64,000 nt of DNA from Pseudomonadota bacterium. GTDB taxonomy: Bacteria > Desulfobacterota > Desulfobulbia > Desulfobulbales > Desulfocapsaceae. Positions within the stretch are counted from its first letter, which is position 1, and each line of letters opens with the position of its first letter. Below are positions 8,535 to 16,660 of this stretch, piece by piece. The position numbers and the translations under genes were made by a program. The notes under the pieces were generated by a model. The model was not told where the DNA came from. It worked only from the letters and a program-made list of their open reading frames with translations, and ran no database searches. The stretch lies in the NCBI GenBank assembly GCA_018817385.1, contig JAHIUA010000023.1:114337-178336 (forward strand), written 5' to 3'.

Positions 8535-8710
8535 GTGTGCGTGCTATGCCCCTTTCGTGTGAGTGCTGTGCCCCCTTTGTTGTGACTGTTATGCCCCCAG
8601 GTGTGAGTGCAATGCCCCTTCGGTGTGACTGTTATGCCCCCCAGATGTGAGTGTGATGCCCCCGCTGTGTGACTGCTATGCCCCCCAGGTGTGAGTGTAA
8701 TGCCCCCACA
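8535..8710. repeat. oriV: eight 22-bp iterons, probable plasmid oriV
   Basis: Eight tandem units of 22 bp (individual units 21-23) share the consensus RTGTGASTGYYATGCCCC. Units begin near 8535, 8557, 8580, 8601, 8623, 8645, 8667 and 8689. The period is two helical turns, as in iteron origins bound on one DNA face by a Rep protein. An AT-rich stretch at about 8430-8475 could be the melting region. The trfA-like gene ends nine bases beyond the last unit. Units are adjacent without unique spacers, so this is not CRISPR. Confidence 0.88.
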
Positions 8711-8719
8711 AGATGTTAA

Positions 8720-9592
8720 TTATTCAGTGATCGTTTTTGTCGTATTTTTCTGTACATGCATTTTGTCTGTGTTGTCGATTTTCCAATTTTCGAGAGATTC
8801 AACTCTGATCAGTTCATCCATGGCCATTCGTAAAATTCTTCGGAAGTCAACAAGACGTTTACAGCTGGATCCGCATAAAATCTTCAGGGTTGCTACTTTC
8901 ATGGGATACGGAATTCGATGGCTGGAGTAAAATCCATGAAGCCATTTGGCCAAGTCTGATGTTAGTTGAAGGCGTTGCTGCCATTGTAGTTGCGTCCATC
9001 CTGCATCAAAAAGTTCAGCCAGTTTGGGATTTATTTTTAGGAAGTAGGTTTGTTCTTTATCGTTGTAGTAGAACTCATCGATCAAGGACCCTGCGTAGGT
9101 AAACAACTGGTTTGTGCGTCCATGTGGGAAGCAGATATTGATTTCGATAGCAGTTGCCGTTAAGCGACGAAAACAGTCTTTAAGCCACTCTTTACCTGAT
9201 TTTCCAGGGTGGCGACCAATATCCCGAAGGAAAGTTTTGATTCTAAAACGTATGAAATTGTTTGGTGTTCGCTCGAGATATCTGGTTTGTAAATGGAGAG
9301 ATTGAACCAGAACGTCAAAATCTCCCTGATCCAATTGCCATCCTGTATAGCGGATATCGAGTCCTTTGTTTGTGGCAATAACCTCACCTTTGAGAGCCCT
9401 GCGCTGGCCTCGTTTGATAACGCCAAAAAGTGCAGAGCGAAGGCAAATATTTGGCGCACCACGTGTTTTGTCAGGCCACTCTGGAAGGAGTGGAATTTGT
9501 TCAAGCTTACGTATCTTCTCCTGCAGTTCTGGAGATAGACGCTTTAAATAGCGTTCCTGAGCAGTATCTATGGTTTTTGATACAGGGAACAT
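8720..9592 (-). CDS. trfA: TrfA-family plasmid replication initiator
   Basis: TrfA binds origin iterons and starts plasmid replication (RK2/IncP). The 290-residue protein carries family hallmarks in order: LRSALFGVIKRGQRRALKGE, IRYTGWQLDQGDFDVLVQSLHL, the long FLRDIGRHPGKSGKEWLKDCFRRLTATAIEI segment, TYAGSLIDEF, and KWLHGFYSSHRIPYPMKVATLKILCGS. It ends beside eight iterons. The start is five bases after the excisionase-like gene; an A-run rather than a good ribosome site precedes the ATG, which suggests translational coupling. Confidence 0.92.
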   Translation of the reverse strand: MFPVSKTIDTAQERYLKRLSPELQEKIRKLEQIPLLPEWPDKTRGAPNICLRSALFGVIKRGQRRALKGEVIATNKGLDIRYTGWQLDQGDFDVLVQSLHLQTRYLERTPNNFIRFRIKTFLRDIGRHPGKSGKEWLKDCFRRLTATAIEINICFPHGRTNQLFTYAGSLIDEFYYNDKEQTYFLKINPKLAELFDAGWTQLQWQQRLQLTSDLAKWLHGFYSSHRIPYPMKVATLKILCGSSCKRLVDFRRILRMAMDELIRVESLENWKIDNTDKMHVQKNTTKTITE

Positions 9593-9597
9593 TTTTT

Positions 9598-9822
9598 TTA
9601 TCGTCTGTGGATTTGTAAGTTTTTTCGTGGTCGTCCGATTTTTACTGCATGTATCTGCTTGCTTTTGAACCAGTCACCTAGATCTTTTTCCATAATCAAT
9701 ACGGTCTTCCCTGGTTTGTAAGCTGGTAATTCGCCTTTTTTGATGGCACGATGGATGGTGTGGTAGCTGCATTTTGCAAGCTCTGCTGCCTCATTTATTG
9801 TTATGGAATTGTCACGTATCAT
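9598..9822 (-). CDS. excisionase-family helix-turn-helix protein
   Basis: The 74-residue protein is a small winged-helix/MerR-like excisionase (HTH_17 type): SITINEAAELAKCSYHTIHRAIKKGELPAYKPGKTVLIMEKDLGDWF is the family pattern. I chose the ATG at 9822 because it overlaps the upstream stop as ATGA; a GTG nine bases upstream is possible. It lies between an XRE regulator and trfA, so it may control excision, replication, or both. Confidence 0.8.
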   Translation of the reverse strand: MIRDNSITINEAAELAKCSYHTIHRAIKKGELPAYKPGKTVLIMEKDLGDWFKSKQIHAVKIGRPRKNLQIHRR

Positions 9823-10031
9823 TTTCCACACACTTCTCGAATTGCTTGTCTAATTTCAGCTGTTTTTCCCCATACCAGAATCATCCTGCAGATACCGGTG
9901 ACATCTTCTAATCGTTCAGCGACAGCAGGAGGACAGCGGCGCCTGCCATGAATAATATGGCTGAGAAAGTCAGGACTGATGTCAGCTTTTTCCGCGATTT
10001 CTTTTTGGGTAATTCGTTTCGTTATATGCAT
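9819..10031 (-). CDS. short XRE-type regulator
   Basis: A 70-residue Cro/CI-type helix-turn-helix protein: TQKEIAEKADISPDFLSHIIHGRRRCPPAVAERLEDVTGI covers the DNA-binding fold. It is first in the minus-strand xre-xis-trfA operon and is divergent from the second XRE gene at 10144. The TTGAC (10044-10048) and GTCAA (10065-10069) arms in the intergenic gap may form its operator. It is probably a repressor of replication or transfer. Confidence 0.78.
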   Translation of the reverse strand: MHITKRITQKEIAEKADISPDFLSHIIHGRRRCPPAVAERLEDVTGICRMILVWGKTAEIRQAIREVCGK

Positions 10032-10143
10032 AATGCTCTACAAATTGACCAAATATGGCAATAAGTCAACAAAAAATGTTTCAAGCAGGCGGTTTATGCA
10101 GTATTTTCTTTCAATTCTTGATCATGTGCTCTATTATTGATCT

Positions 10144-10743
10144 ATGGCTCAATTAGTTTCTAAACAATTTCATGCTGCGTTAACTCATTTTCTCTCTGAG
10201 GAAGGTCGAGGTGCACAGGCACGTCTTGCACTGGAGCAGCAAATTGATCGTGGTTATCTGAATGCAATAATTAAAGGACGCAAGGCCGGTTCTGATAAAA
10301 TTCGCGAGAAAATTGCAGATCATTTTGGAGTGACTTTTGAGGATATGCTGTCTTTAGGCCGTCGTATATTAGATGGCGAAAAGGGGAGGGATGTCTGCGA
10401 AGAACTCGTGGAAGAGACGAAAGCGGTGTCAGGTGAACTCCATAAAAACCTTGTTGATTTTGAATCTCACCGACAAGAACAGGAGATATTGGACGATTTT
10501 CCAGAGAAAATTGCTATGGCAGTAAAGATTCTTGGCTCCAATTCAGCATATGGAGATTTCTTAGTGAGCCTAAATAAGTTGCTGCAGGCATCTCAGGAAG
10601 TTGATGCGGTAAAAAGGGAAAACGATGCTGTAAAGGAAGACAACCTGAAACTAAAGAAGAAAGTAAGTGAGTTAGAAGAAAGACTTGCCAGTGTAGAGAA
10701 AATGCTGACTGGTGAAAATAAAAATGCAAGGAAGATAGTGTAA
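10144..10743 (+). CDS. XRE regulator with C-terminal coiled coil
   Basis: The 199-residue protein has an N-terminal helix-turn-helix (LALEQQIDRGYLNAIIKGRKAGSDKIREKIADHFGVTFEDML, about 28-70) typical of phage- and ICE-type repressors. It ends in a long coiled coil (about 140-190, EVDAVKRENDAVKEDNLKLKKKVSELEERL). No peptidase domain is present, so control by self-cleavage is unlikely. It is divergent from the small xre/xis/trfA operon and is the last gene before the attachment site. Confidence 0.78.
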   Translation: MAQLVSKQFHAALTHFLSEEGRGAQARLALEQQIDRGYLNAIIKGRKAGSDKIREKIADHFGVTFEDMLSLGRRILDGEKGRDVCEELVEETKAVSGELHKNLVDFESHRQEQEILDDFPEKIAMAVKILGSNSAYGDFLVSLNKLLQASQEVDAVKRENDAVKEDNLKLKKKVSELEERLASVEKMLTGENKNARKIV

Positions 10744-10887
10744 TACTACCAAAAAATCAATGGAAACGAAGCAAGGATGGAAAGGTCATTTGGCCATTCA
10801 GAAAATTTTGACTTTTGGTCAATTATTGCTAATTGCGCCCAAAATTGCGACTAAGTCGGGTAATCATGTGGAATATAAGAACATGAA

Positions 10888-10946
10888 CTGCCTTGAGGGG
10901 GCAGTGGCCCACGGTCGTGCGAGTTCGATTCTCGCCTTCGGCACCA
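10888..10946 (+). pseudogene. att site: 3' part of tRNA-Leu(GAG)
   Basis: An intact anticodon arm (CTGCC, loop TTGAGGG with anticodon GAG, GGCAG), a variable arm, a T-arm (GCGAG-TTCGATT-CTCGC) and the acceptor 3' strand CTTCGGC-A with encoded CCA are present. The expected 5' half starting GCCGAAG is not there; bases 10855-10887 only faintly resemble a D-arm (GTGGAAT). A tRNA 3' part without its 5' half at the edge of mobile DNA is a classic tRNA-site attachment end. The reconstituted tRNA should lie left of base 1. No integrase is visible in the window. Confidence 0.8.
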
Positions 10947-10981
10947 TTTTACATTCCGTCCTTGTCCAAGGACGTACATCA

Positions 10982-11016
10982 AGCCCGCAGCCAGTAATGG
11001 TTAGCGGGTTTTTTGT
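10982..11016 (+). terminator. intrinsic terminator of the tRNA-Leu locus
   Basis: The stem AGCCCGC-AGCC pairs with GGTT-A-GCGGGTT around an AGTAAT loop and runs directly into a T-run. It lies 36 bases after the encoded CCA, as expected for the original chromosomal tRNA transcript, and supports placing the chromosome/element boundary here. Confidence 0.75.
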
Positions 11017-11394
11017 TTCCATCACCTTCCATTCTTTTCCTTATGCTTTTCAGGACCAAAAACGGGGGAAAACGGGTATGGAACATCAGAGATGATCACC
11101 TGTTCACCGCTCCTTGCTTTTCAAGGTGAACTCCTGAAATTCCCCCGCAAAGACCAGTTGGCGGGCACGGCTTCTTTTCTCACAGTGTCAGCTCAAACAA
11201 TAAAAAAAAGAGAGTGAGGTAATACAAGTAGGGAGCGAATCGACCTCCGTCTTGGGAGAAGAGTCACTTTTGTCTTTTGCTCACGGAGTATCGAACACCG
11301 GTGATGAACGGTAAGCCGGCACTCAGTACAGTACTCCCTTGAGGGGTGAAAGTACCTTCACGAAATTCTTTTCAAAAAATCACGAATAGAACTT
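11017..11394. other. non-coding stretch downstream of att
   Basis: This 378-bp stretch has no credible gene. The frames open across it lack ribosome sites and protein-like composition. Some short inverted segments occur near 11300-11370, but no family could be named. Confidence 0.5.
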
Positions 11395-12795
11395 CTAAGG
11401 TACTAATAATAAAAGATAGAGAGGTGACAAAGATGGATTCGCTGAAGATGTATTCGCAAAATTAGCAGTAACGGCTTTCGCTTGAGTCATGCTTACGGTA
11501 CAGATACCTGGGCCGGAACATGCTCCTGTCCATCCTTTAAAGAGAGAATCAGGGGCAGCAGTGGCAGTCAAGGAGACGATTGTACCGGAGTCATACCGCT
11601 CGCTACAGTCGTTTGGGCAAGAAATACCAGCAGGAGCGCTTGTTATCTTTCCACTACCCTCTCCAGCCAGTGTCACTGACAGGGTGTATAGCGTAACTGT
11701 CCGCACCGCCCGCACATTTCCGCCATATATCTTTGCCGAGGAAAAGCCTGTACCGCTGGCAAAATCAACCGTCCAGGCGTTGCCGGTCAGGCCGTGTTCT
11801 GTGGTGGAGGACCACCAGGGATAATTGAGAGGTGGGGTCGGGAAAAAGGCTGTATTAAATGCGGGCGTGCTGCGTGAATAGTCAACAAGTGATTGCAGCT
11901 CATTGCGATTTGGCAGGCGCCAGTCGGAATGAGCGGCAAAGTTGATGAGATTCAACTGGGCAACGTAATACAACGCACCCTGCCAATTCAAAGTATCGAG
12001 TCCTGAAATGCCAGCAGCTGTTAGTGACGGATCTTGTTGCCACATCAAGCCAGTTTCTGTGTCTGTAACGGTACCATCCTCATTGTCAATATAGGGGGTG
12101 AGGGCAGCAGTTCCACCCCGTACAGCGCGCGCTCTCAATGCGGAAGTTTTAGAAAATGAAGAAACAGCCCCTCCATTGGCGAAATCAACATACCAGGCGT
12201 TAGTGCTGACTCCTGTCTCCTCGCTGCCCGACCAGTAATCAATAAATATATTCTCCGGAAGAGAGGTGTTGGGAAAGAATGTGGTATTGATTGCCGGTCC
12301 TTGACTGGCAGAATTTAAGAGGGTGGCCAGTTCGAGAATGGTGGGCAGACGCCAATCCTCATAACCACCAAAGCGGGCACTGTTCAGAGAATGAATAAAG
12401 GATTCTGTGTTCTCTACTCCGTCGCAAAGTCCAGGGTTTTGAGAACTGGAGTCGCACCAGTAATATCTGACATCCTTGTCATGGATGCTGCCGTCATCGG
12501 TTTTCATCTCCCATATCAATGTGGTGACGTTGTCGCGCACCATACTCCAGATTGCAGTTGAAAAAGGCAAGGCCACACCTGCCGCATCCAATTTTGTGTA
12601 GGAGGGTTGCGGACTGAGGTATTGGCCGTCCTGGCCATAGAAGGGTTGTCCGTTGTCTGGACAGGTAATGAGCGTAGAGTTGTTATAACAGCTGTTTTGT
12701 CCTGTGTCCGGCCAGGCGCTTATCGCTGACGCGTGAGTGGATGGAGACAATAAAAATAGAATTACCCCCCACAGCATCCCATTGAAATTTCGCAT
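11395..12795 (-). CDS. secreted DUF1566 (Lcl C-terminal-type) repeat protein
   Basis: The 466-residue protein has a signal peptide (to about residue 24, STHASA). It then has two DUF1566 units: the first around 120-230 (GGYEDWRLPTILELATLL ... YWSGSE ... AWYVDFANGG), the second around 240-370 (DNEDGTVTDTETGLMWQ, DWRLPNRNELQSLVDY, WWSSTTEHG, AWTVDFASG). A bacterial beta-repeat follows (SLTATAAPDSLFKGWTGACSG ... ANF). It ends in a short hydrophobic tail (LSPLYLLLLVP), possibly a remnant of a surface anchor. Such proteins are exported and mostly uncharacterised. The DUF1566 fold is lectin-like, so a surface binding role is plausible. Confidence 0.85.
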   Translation of the reverse strand: MRNFNGMLWGVILFLLSPSTHASAISAWPDTGQNSCYNNSTLITCPDNGQPFYGQDGQYLSPQPSYTKLDAAGVALPFSTAIWSMVRDNVTTLIWEMKTDDGSIHDKDVRYYWCDSSSQNPGLCDGVENTESFIHSLNSARFGGYEDWRLPTILELATLLNSASQGPAINTTFFPNTSLPENIFIDYWSGSEETGVSTNAWYVDFANGGAVSSFSKTSALRARAVRGGTAALTPYIDNEDGTVTDTETGLMWQQDPSLTAAGISGLDTLNWQGALYYVAQLNLINFAAHSDWRLPNRNELQSLVDYSRSTPAFNTAFFPTPPLNYPWWSSTTEHGLTGNAWTVDFASGTGFSSAKIYGGNVRAVRTVTLYTLSVTLAGEGSGKITSAPAGISCPNDCSERYDSGTIVSLTATAAPDSLFKGWTGACSGPGICTVSMTQAKAVTANFANTSSANPSLSPLYLLLLVP

Positions 12796-13421
12796 GATAC
12801 AGTCCTCGCTTCTCGTTGGGCCAGAATGTGGTAAAATGATTTTTTCTTGGTCTGGAGCAGACAGTCCTCAGCGTCGTGATTCTCTTTTTGCTTGGAATAT
12901 CTCGTTTTCTATAGGTAGGTCTTCCTTGGCCCATGAGAGGTCACTATTTCATTGACCCAAGGCAGCCTCACCATTGATCTCAGTGTCGATAGCAGAGTAT
13001 CAGGAAGATTTAGCAGAGGAAATTTGGTGCTGGATTGAGTATACTCCTGTGAATTGCTCAAGTCAATCGGGCAATTGTTGCAACTATCGAGAGGGCCGCC
13101 ACACGTGCCCGCTCAGCCAGGGCAGAAGATCCTTGGGTGGCAGGAGGTTCCTTTGCCAGGCTTGCATCACTTTGGCAATCCAGTTTGACTTCTGTCCTCT
13201 CACCCTATAAAATTGTTCAATGGAGAGTTGGAATGGCTTACCTTGGTTGAGAGGCTGCTCACCAGTCGATGTATTTCTTGAACAGGCTGTTCCCCGGGAG
13301 GAAACAGCCTGTGGAACAAAGATAAGGCCCTGCGAAACAGGTACAAAGAGGTTGTTTGCCAATTATCGGGTATTGCCTGAGCAGGTACAAAAAGGCAATA
13401 CCCCTTTCCTGAAAGGACTCA
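12796..13421. other. 626-bp intergenic region with an 11-bp hairpin
   Basis: No gene is supported here. The only clear structure is a hairpin at 13368-13403: GGGTATTGCCT pairs with AGGCAATACCC over a 14-base loop. It lies just upstream of the PagL-like gene and could be a terminator or leader structure. A near-repeat (CAGGTACAAA) occurs at 13339 and 13382. Confidence 0.5.
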
Positions 13422-14057
13422 ATGATGATGCACCCTTTGTCGTGTGTTTGGAATAGAAATCCTCTGGCTCAGTCGGAAGGTGCGACCTGTGTCCTTATCC
13501 TCGTTTTTTTGGTCTTCTCTGTCTTTTTCCAGGGCGAATCAGGAGAAGCAGCCATTCTTGATACGTCAAAAGACCGCTGGGAGGGGCTTGCCGGCTATGG
13601 TCAGAGTTTTCCCGGCTGGGGAGAGACTACTCAACGGGTTGAAACCCTGGACTTGGTGCCGCGTTATAACCATCTCATCTTTGACGACCTTGGTTCTGGC
13701 TGGTACCGTGGGTTCCATTCCATACTCATAGAGCTTCCACTGCATGTTGTCGTCAGCCCCGATGTATCCACCATGATAGGCTTGAATTTCCTGGCCTCCT
13801 ATACCTTTACAGCAGGTGAGCATTGGCGTCCTTATCTCTTTGGCGGCGGTGGCCCCTTATACAGTTTTGCAGATATTTCCGGTATGGGGGCAGACTGGAA
13901 TGGGAATTATCAGTTCGGGCTGGGAATAGAGTCCGATGTACTGGAAACGCACCGTCTCCTCTTCGAATTCCGTTACCATCATATTTCCAATGGCGGGAGC
14001 AAAGAACCCAATGAACCGCTCAATTCATGCAAATTCTTGATAGGAATAACCTTTTAG
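13422..14057 (+). CDS. PagL-type lipid A 3-O-deacylase
   Basis: PagL is an outer-membrane beta-barrel that removes the 3-O acyl chain of lipid A. The 211-residue protein has an N-terminal hydrophobic export signal (about 22-38) and ends with the family signature RYHHISNGGSKEPNEPLNS; H187 and S189 of the HxSN motif are the likely catalytic His and Ser. The C-terminal Phe is typical of outer-membrane proteins. Three ATGs follow one another at 13422-13430; the first has AAAGG about 6 bases before it. It appears monocistronic. Confidence 0.87.
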   Translation: MMMHPLSCVWNRNPLAQSEGATCVLILVFLVFSVFFQGESGEAAILDTSKDRWEGLAGYGQSFPGWGETTQRVETLDLVPRYNHLIFDDLGSGWYRGFHSILIELPLHVVVSPDVSTMIGLNFLASYTFTAGEHWRPYLFGGGGPLYSFADISGMGADWNGNYQFGLGIESDVLETHRLLFEFRYHHISNGGSKEPNEPLNSCKFLIGITF

Positions 14058-14090
14058 TCAGTTTTGGGGCATCTGGCAAATTGCTCCAAC

Positions 14091-14119
14091 TGCCCACTGT
14101 GATGGGATGACAGTGGGCA
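14091..14119 (+). terminator. 10-bp stem-loop after the pagL-like gene
   Basis: TGCCCACTGT pairs perfectly with ACAGTGGGCA around a nine-base loop, 33 bases after the stop. No T-run follows, so termination is possible but not certain. From 14120 to 14505 I see no gene; a short tandem CTATCC triplet lies near 14366-14390. Confidence 0.5.
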
Positions 14120-14505
14120 TGGCCCGGTTAGCAACCATGGGCCTGGATTGTTGTGCTGTTCCACGGATTCTGTCTCCCTTCTTCTCTCCTGCTGCCCCTC
14201 CCAAGCTCGCCGCTCAGATATTCAGGACTTCTTCTCTGTTTATCCTGTCCCCTACCGAACAGGCTCTGCCAACTCCTTAGTCGGGTTCCTTCTCGAGTCC
14301 TTGGCCAAGTGCCAAAGGCAGGCAGTAAAATGCCTCGTCCAGGCGGTATTGCCAATATCCCGGGCTATCCGGCTATCCAGCTATCCAGTCTGCTGATCTA
14401 GGCCAGGTGGTCGGAGCAGAGTGACGCGGGTATGGTGTCCATACCTGCTTGTCGGAATGGAGAGCAAGTCTGTTTCTTCCTCCCCACCAGAGTAGGGAAA
14501 AATGG

Positions 14506-14549
14506 AACATTACAGCATTGTAATGTTCGTGCAATGGTTCTGTAATGTT
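14506..14549 (+). promoter_or_regulatory. probable operator: three TGTAATGTT boxes upstream of moxR
   Basis: AACATTACA (14506-14514) and TGTAATGTT (14519-14527) form a perfect 9-bp inverted repeat with a 4-base centre. A third TGTAATGTT lies at 14541-14549, exactly 22 bp from the second. They stand 64 bp before the moxR start, where an operon promoter is expected. The binding protein is not known. Confidence 0.6.
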
Positions 14550-14612
14550 TCTGTGCTAGTGTAGGACAGAGTCATTTGATAAATCTTCACACTTTGCAGA
14601 GAAGGAGCTTTT

Positions 14613-15677
14613 ATGAACGAACAGATATCGATTGAGAATTTTCCCCTTATTACCCCTCCGCCCTCTCCTGTTCAGCAGCGGGTAGATGGTTTTGTTTCGA
14701 TTCAGGCCATCAGCGATTCTGTCGCTGCAAGCTCTGCCTGGGTGGGATTGCTCCGCCAGGAGATCGCTAAGACCATCGTCGGTCAGGAACATCTGGTGGA
14801 GCGATTACTGGTGGGCCTGCTTACTGGTGGCCATATCCTGTTGGAGGGGCTGCCCGGGCTGGCCAAAACCCTGGCCGTGAAAACCCTGGCCATGGCGGTG
14901 AGTACAGAATTTCGCCGTATTCAGTTCACCCCGGACATGTTGCCTGCCGATATTGTCGGCACTCAGATCTATAATCCAAAAGACACCACGTTTGAGGTCA
15001 AAAAGGGGCCGATCTTTTCGTCTTTGATCCTGGCCGATGAAATCAATCGTGCCCCGGCCAAGGTCCAGTCGGCATTGCTCGAGGCCATGCAGGAAAAACA
15101 GGTCACCATTGGAGATGAGACCTTTGTCTTGCCCGAGCTTTTTCTGGTCCTGGCAACCCAAAATCCCATTGAGCAGGAAGGGACCTATCCCTTGCCCGAG
15201 GCCCAGGTGGACCGTTTCATGCTCAAGGTGGTTGTGGGCTACCCCAGTATGACCGAGGAGCGGATGATCCTTGATGCCGTGGATCATACCGATTCCAAGG
15301 TGGTGGTCAATCCTATCATTGGTGCCAGGGAAATTCTGGCCTCACGCAGGGTGGTGGATAGCATCTATATGGATGACAAGATAAAGAATTATATCGTTTC
15401 TCTGGTCTGCGCCACCCGTGATCCTCGCAGTTTCCAGCTGGATCTCAATGACTATATCGAGACCGGTGCCTCTCCACGGGCTACCATTAACCTCAAGGCA
15501 GTCTCCCGGGCCCTGGCTTTCTTGGCCGGTCGCGGCTATGTCACCCCGGATGATGTGAAATCGGCGGCCATGGATGTGATGCGTCATCGTATCCGCATCA
15601 GCTACGAGGCCGAAGCCGAGGCAGTGACCAGCGAGGATATTATCCGAAAGATATTGGATACCGTTCCGGTCCCTTAA
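14613..15677 (+). CDS. moxR: MoxR-family AAA+ ATPase of the Bat operon
   Basis: MoxR ATPases act as chaperones, often on von Willebrand A proteins encoded beside them. The 354-residue protein has Walker A (EGLPGLAKT, about 77-85), Walker B (LILADEINRA), FVLATQNPIEQEGTYPLPEAQVDRF with sensor I, and a C-terminal lid (ETGASPRATINL). GAAGGAG precedes the ATG. It is first of seven same-strand genes, all of Bat type, and should remodel BatA/BatB complexes. Upstream boxes may regulate the operon. Confidence 0.95.
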   Translation: MNEQISIENFPLITPPPSPVQQRVDGFVSIQAISDSVAASSAWVGLLRQEIAKTIVGQEHLVERLLVGLLTGGHILLEGLPGLAKTLAVKTLAMAVSTEFRRIQFTPDMLPADIVGTQIYNPKDTTFEVKKGPIFSSLILADEINRAPAKVQSALLEAMQEKQVTIGDETFVLPELFLVLATQNPIEQEGTYPLPEAQVDRFMLKVVVGYPSMTEERMILDAVDHTDSKVVVNPIIGAREILASRRVVDSIYMDDKIKNYIVSLVCATRDPRSFQLDLNDYIETGASPRATINLKAVSRALAFLAGRGYVTPDDVKSAAMDVMRHRIRISYEAEAEAVTSEDIIRKILDTVPVP

Positions 15678-15745
15678 GGGGGGAGGCCTGGTTGTTTGAA
15701 AGTGCAGTGAAATATTTTTGCAATTCGCATTGTTGTGAGTCTTTT

Positions 15746-16660
15746 ATGGAAGAACACATTACCAAGGAAATTTTGAAAAAGGTGCGCCAGGTCGAGGTGC
15801 GGACCAGTCGTCTGGTCAACGATACCCTGGCCGGGAGTTATCAGTCCGTGTTCAAGGGCCGGGGCATGAACTTTGATGAGGTTCGGGAGTATGTCCCTGG
15901 TGACGAGATCAGGACCATTGACTGGAATGTCACGGCCCGCACCGGTATCCCCCATATCAAGAAATTCACCGAAGAGCGGGAGCTCACCATCATGCTGATG
16001 ATCGATATCAGTGGTTCGGGAGATTTCGGTTCGGCGGAGAGTTCCAAGCGGGAAATAATGGCCGAGATCGGCTCTGTCCTCGCCTTTTCTGCAGTGCGGA
16101 ATAATGATAAGGTGGGGCTGATCCTCTTTTCCGATTTTGTCGAGCTCTATATTCCGCCGAAAAAGGGGCGTTCCCATATCCTGCGACTCATCCGAGAGAT
16201 TCTTTTCTTTCAGCCGCAGGGGAGAAAAACAGACCTGATCGTTCCTCTGGATTTTGTCAACGGGGTGGCCAAACGCAAATGCGTGGCCTTTCTTATCTCC
16301 GATTTCTGTCTTCTCGGAGACTTTGAAGAGGGACTGGCGCGCCTGCAGCCGAAATTGCAGGTGAGTAACCGCCGCCACGATTTGATCTCCATGATCATTT
16401 CCGATCCACGGGAATATGAACTTCCGGATGTGGGCTGGCTGACCATTGAGGATGCGGAGAGCGGAGCCCAGGTCGAACTCGATACCTCGGACTCTGCCGT
16501 GCGTCGCGGCTATGGAGAACTTGCTGCCGAGAGGCGGAAGCGTTTGCACAAGGCCATCCTCTCGGCCGGGGTAGATCTTCTTGACCTCTCCACCGATCAG
16601 TCCTATGTCCCGCCCCTGTTGAATTTTTTCGGTAAGCGAAGAAGGAGGATCAGTCGATGA
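15746..16660 (+). CDS. DUF58 domain protein of the Bat operon
   Basis: DUF58 proteins are VWA-like partners of MoxR. The core shows SYQSVFKGRGMNFDEVREYVPGDEIRTIDWNVTAR and a MIDAS-like DISGS. I chose ATG at 15746, giving MEEHITKEILKKVRQVEVRT, the usual family N-terminus. A TTG at 15692 has a much better ribosome site (GGGGGAGG) and would add 18 residues, so the start is uncertain. The end overlaps the next gene by four bases. Confidence 0.9.
   Translation: MEEHITKEILKKVRQVEVRTSRLVNDTLAGSYQSVFKGRGMNFDEVREYVPGDEIRTIDWNVTARTGIPHIKKFTEERELTIMLMIDISGSGDFGSAESSKREIMAEIGSVLAFSAVRNNDKVGLILFSDFVELYIPPKKGRSHILRLIREILFFQPQGRKTDLIVPLDFVNGVAKRKCVAFLISDFCLLGDFEEGLARLQPKLQVSNRRHDLISMIISDPREYELPDVGWLTIEDAESGAQVELDTSDSAVRRGYGELAAERRKRLHKAILSAGVDLLDLSTDQSYVPPLLNFFGKRRRRISR

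Noticed and set aside
8535..8710. Iteron array as a possible CRISPR
   Set aside because: Units are contiguous, 22 bp, without unique spacers, and next to a trfA initiator.
10760..11095. 111-codon plus-strand ORF across the att site and tRNA terminator
   Set aside because: It reads through the tRNA 3' part and its terminator and has no ribosome site.
11017..11394. Possible group II intron or riboswitch remnant
   Set aside because: A few short inverted segments, but no domain V or known aptamer core could be identified.
13084..13362. 92-codon minus-strand ORF as a transposase remnant
   Set aside because: No DDE or HUH motif could be recognised; composition not convincing.
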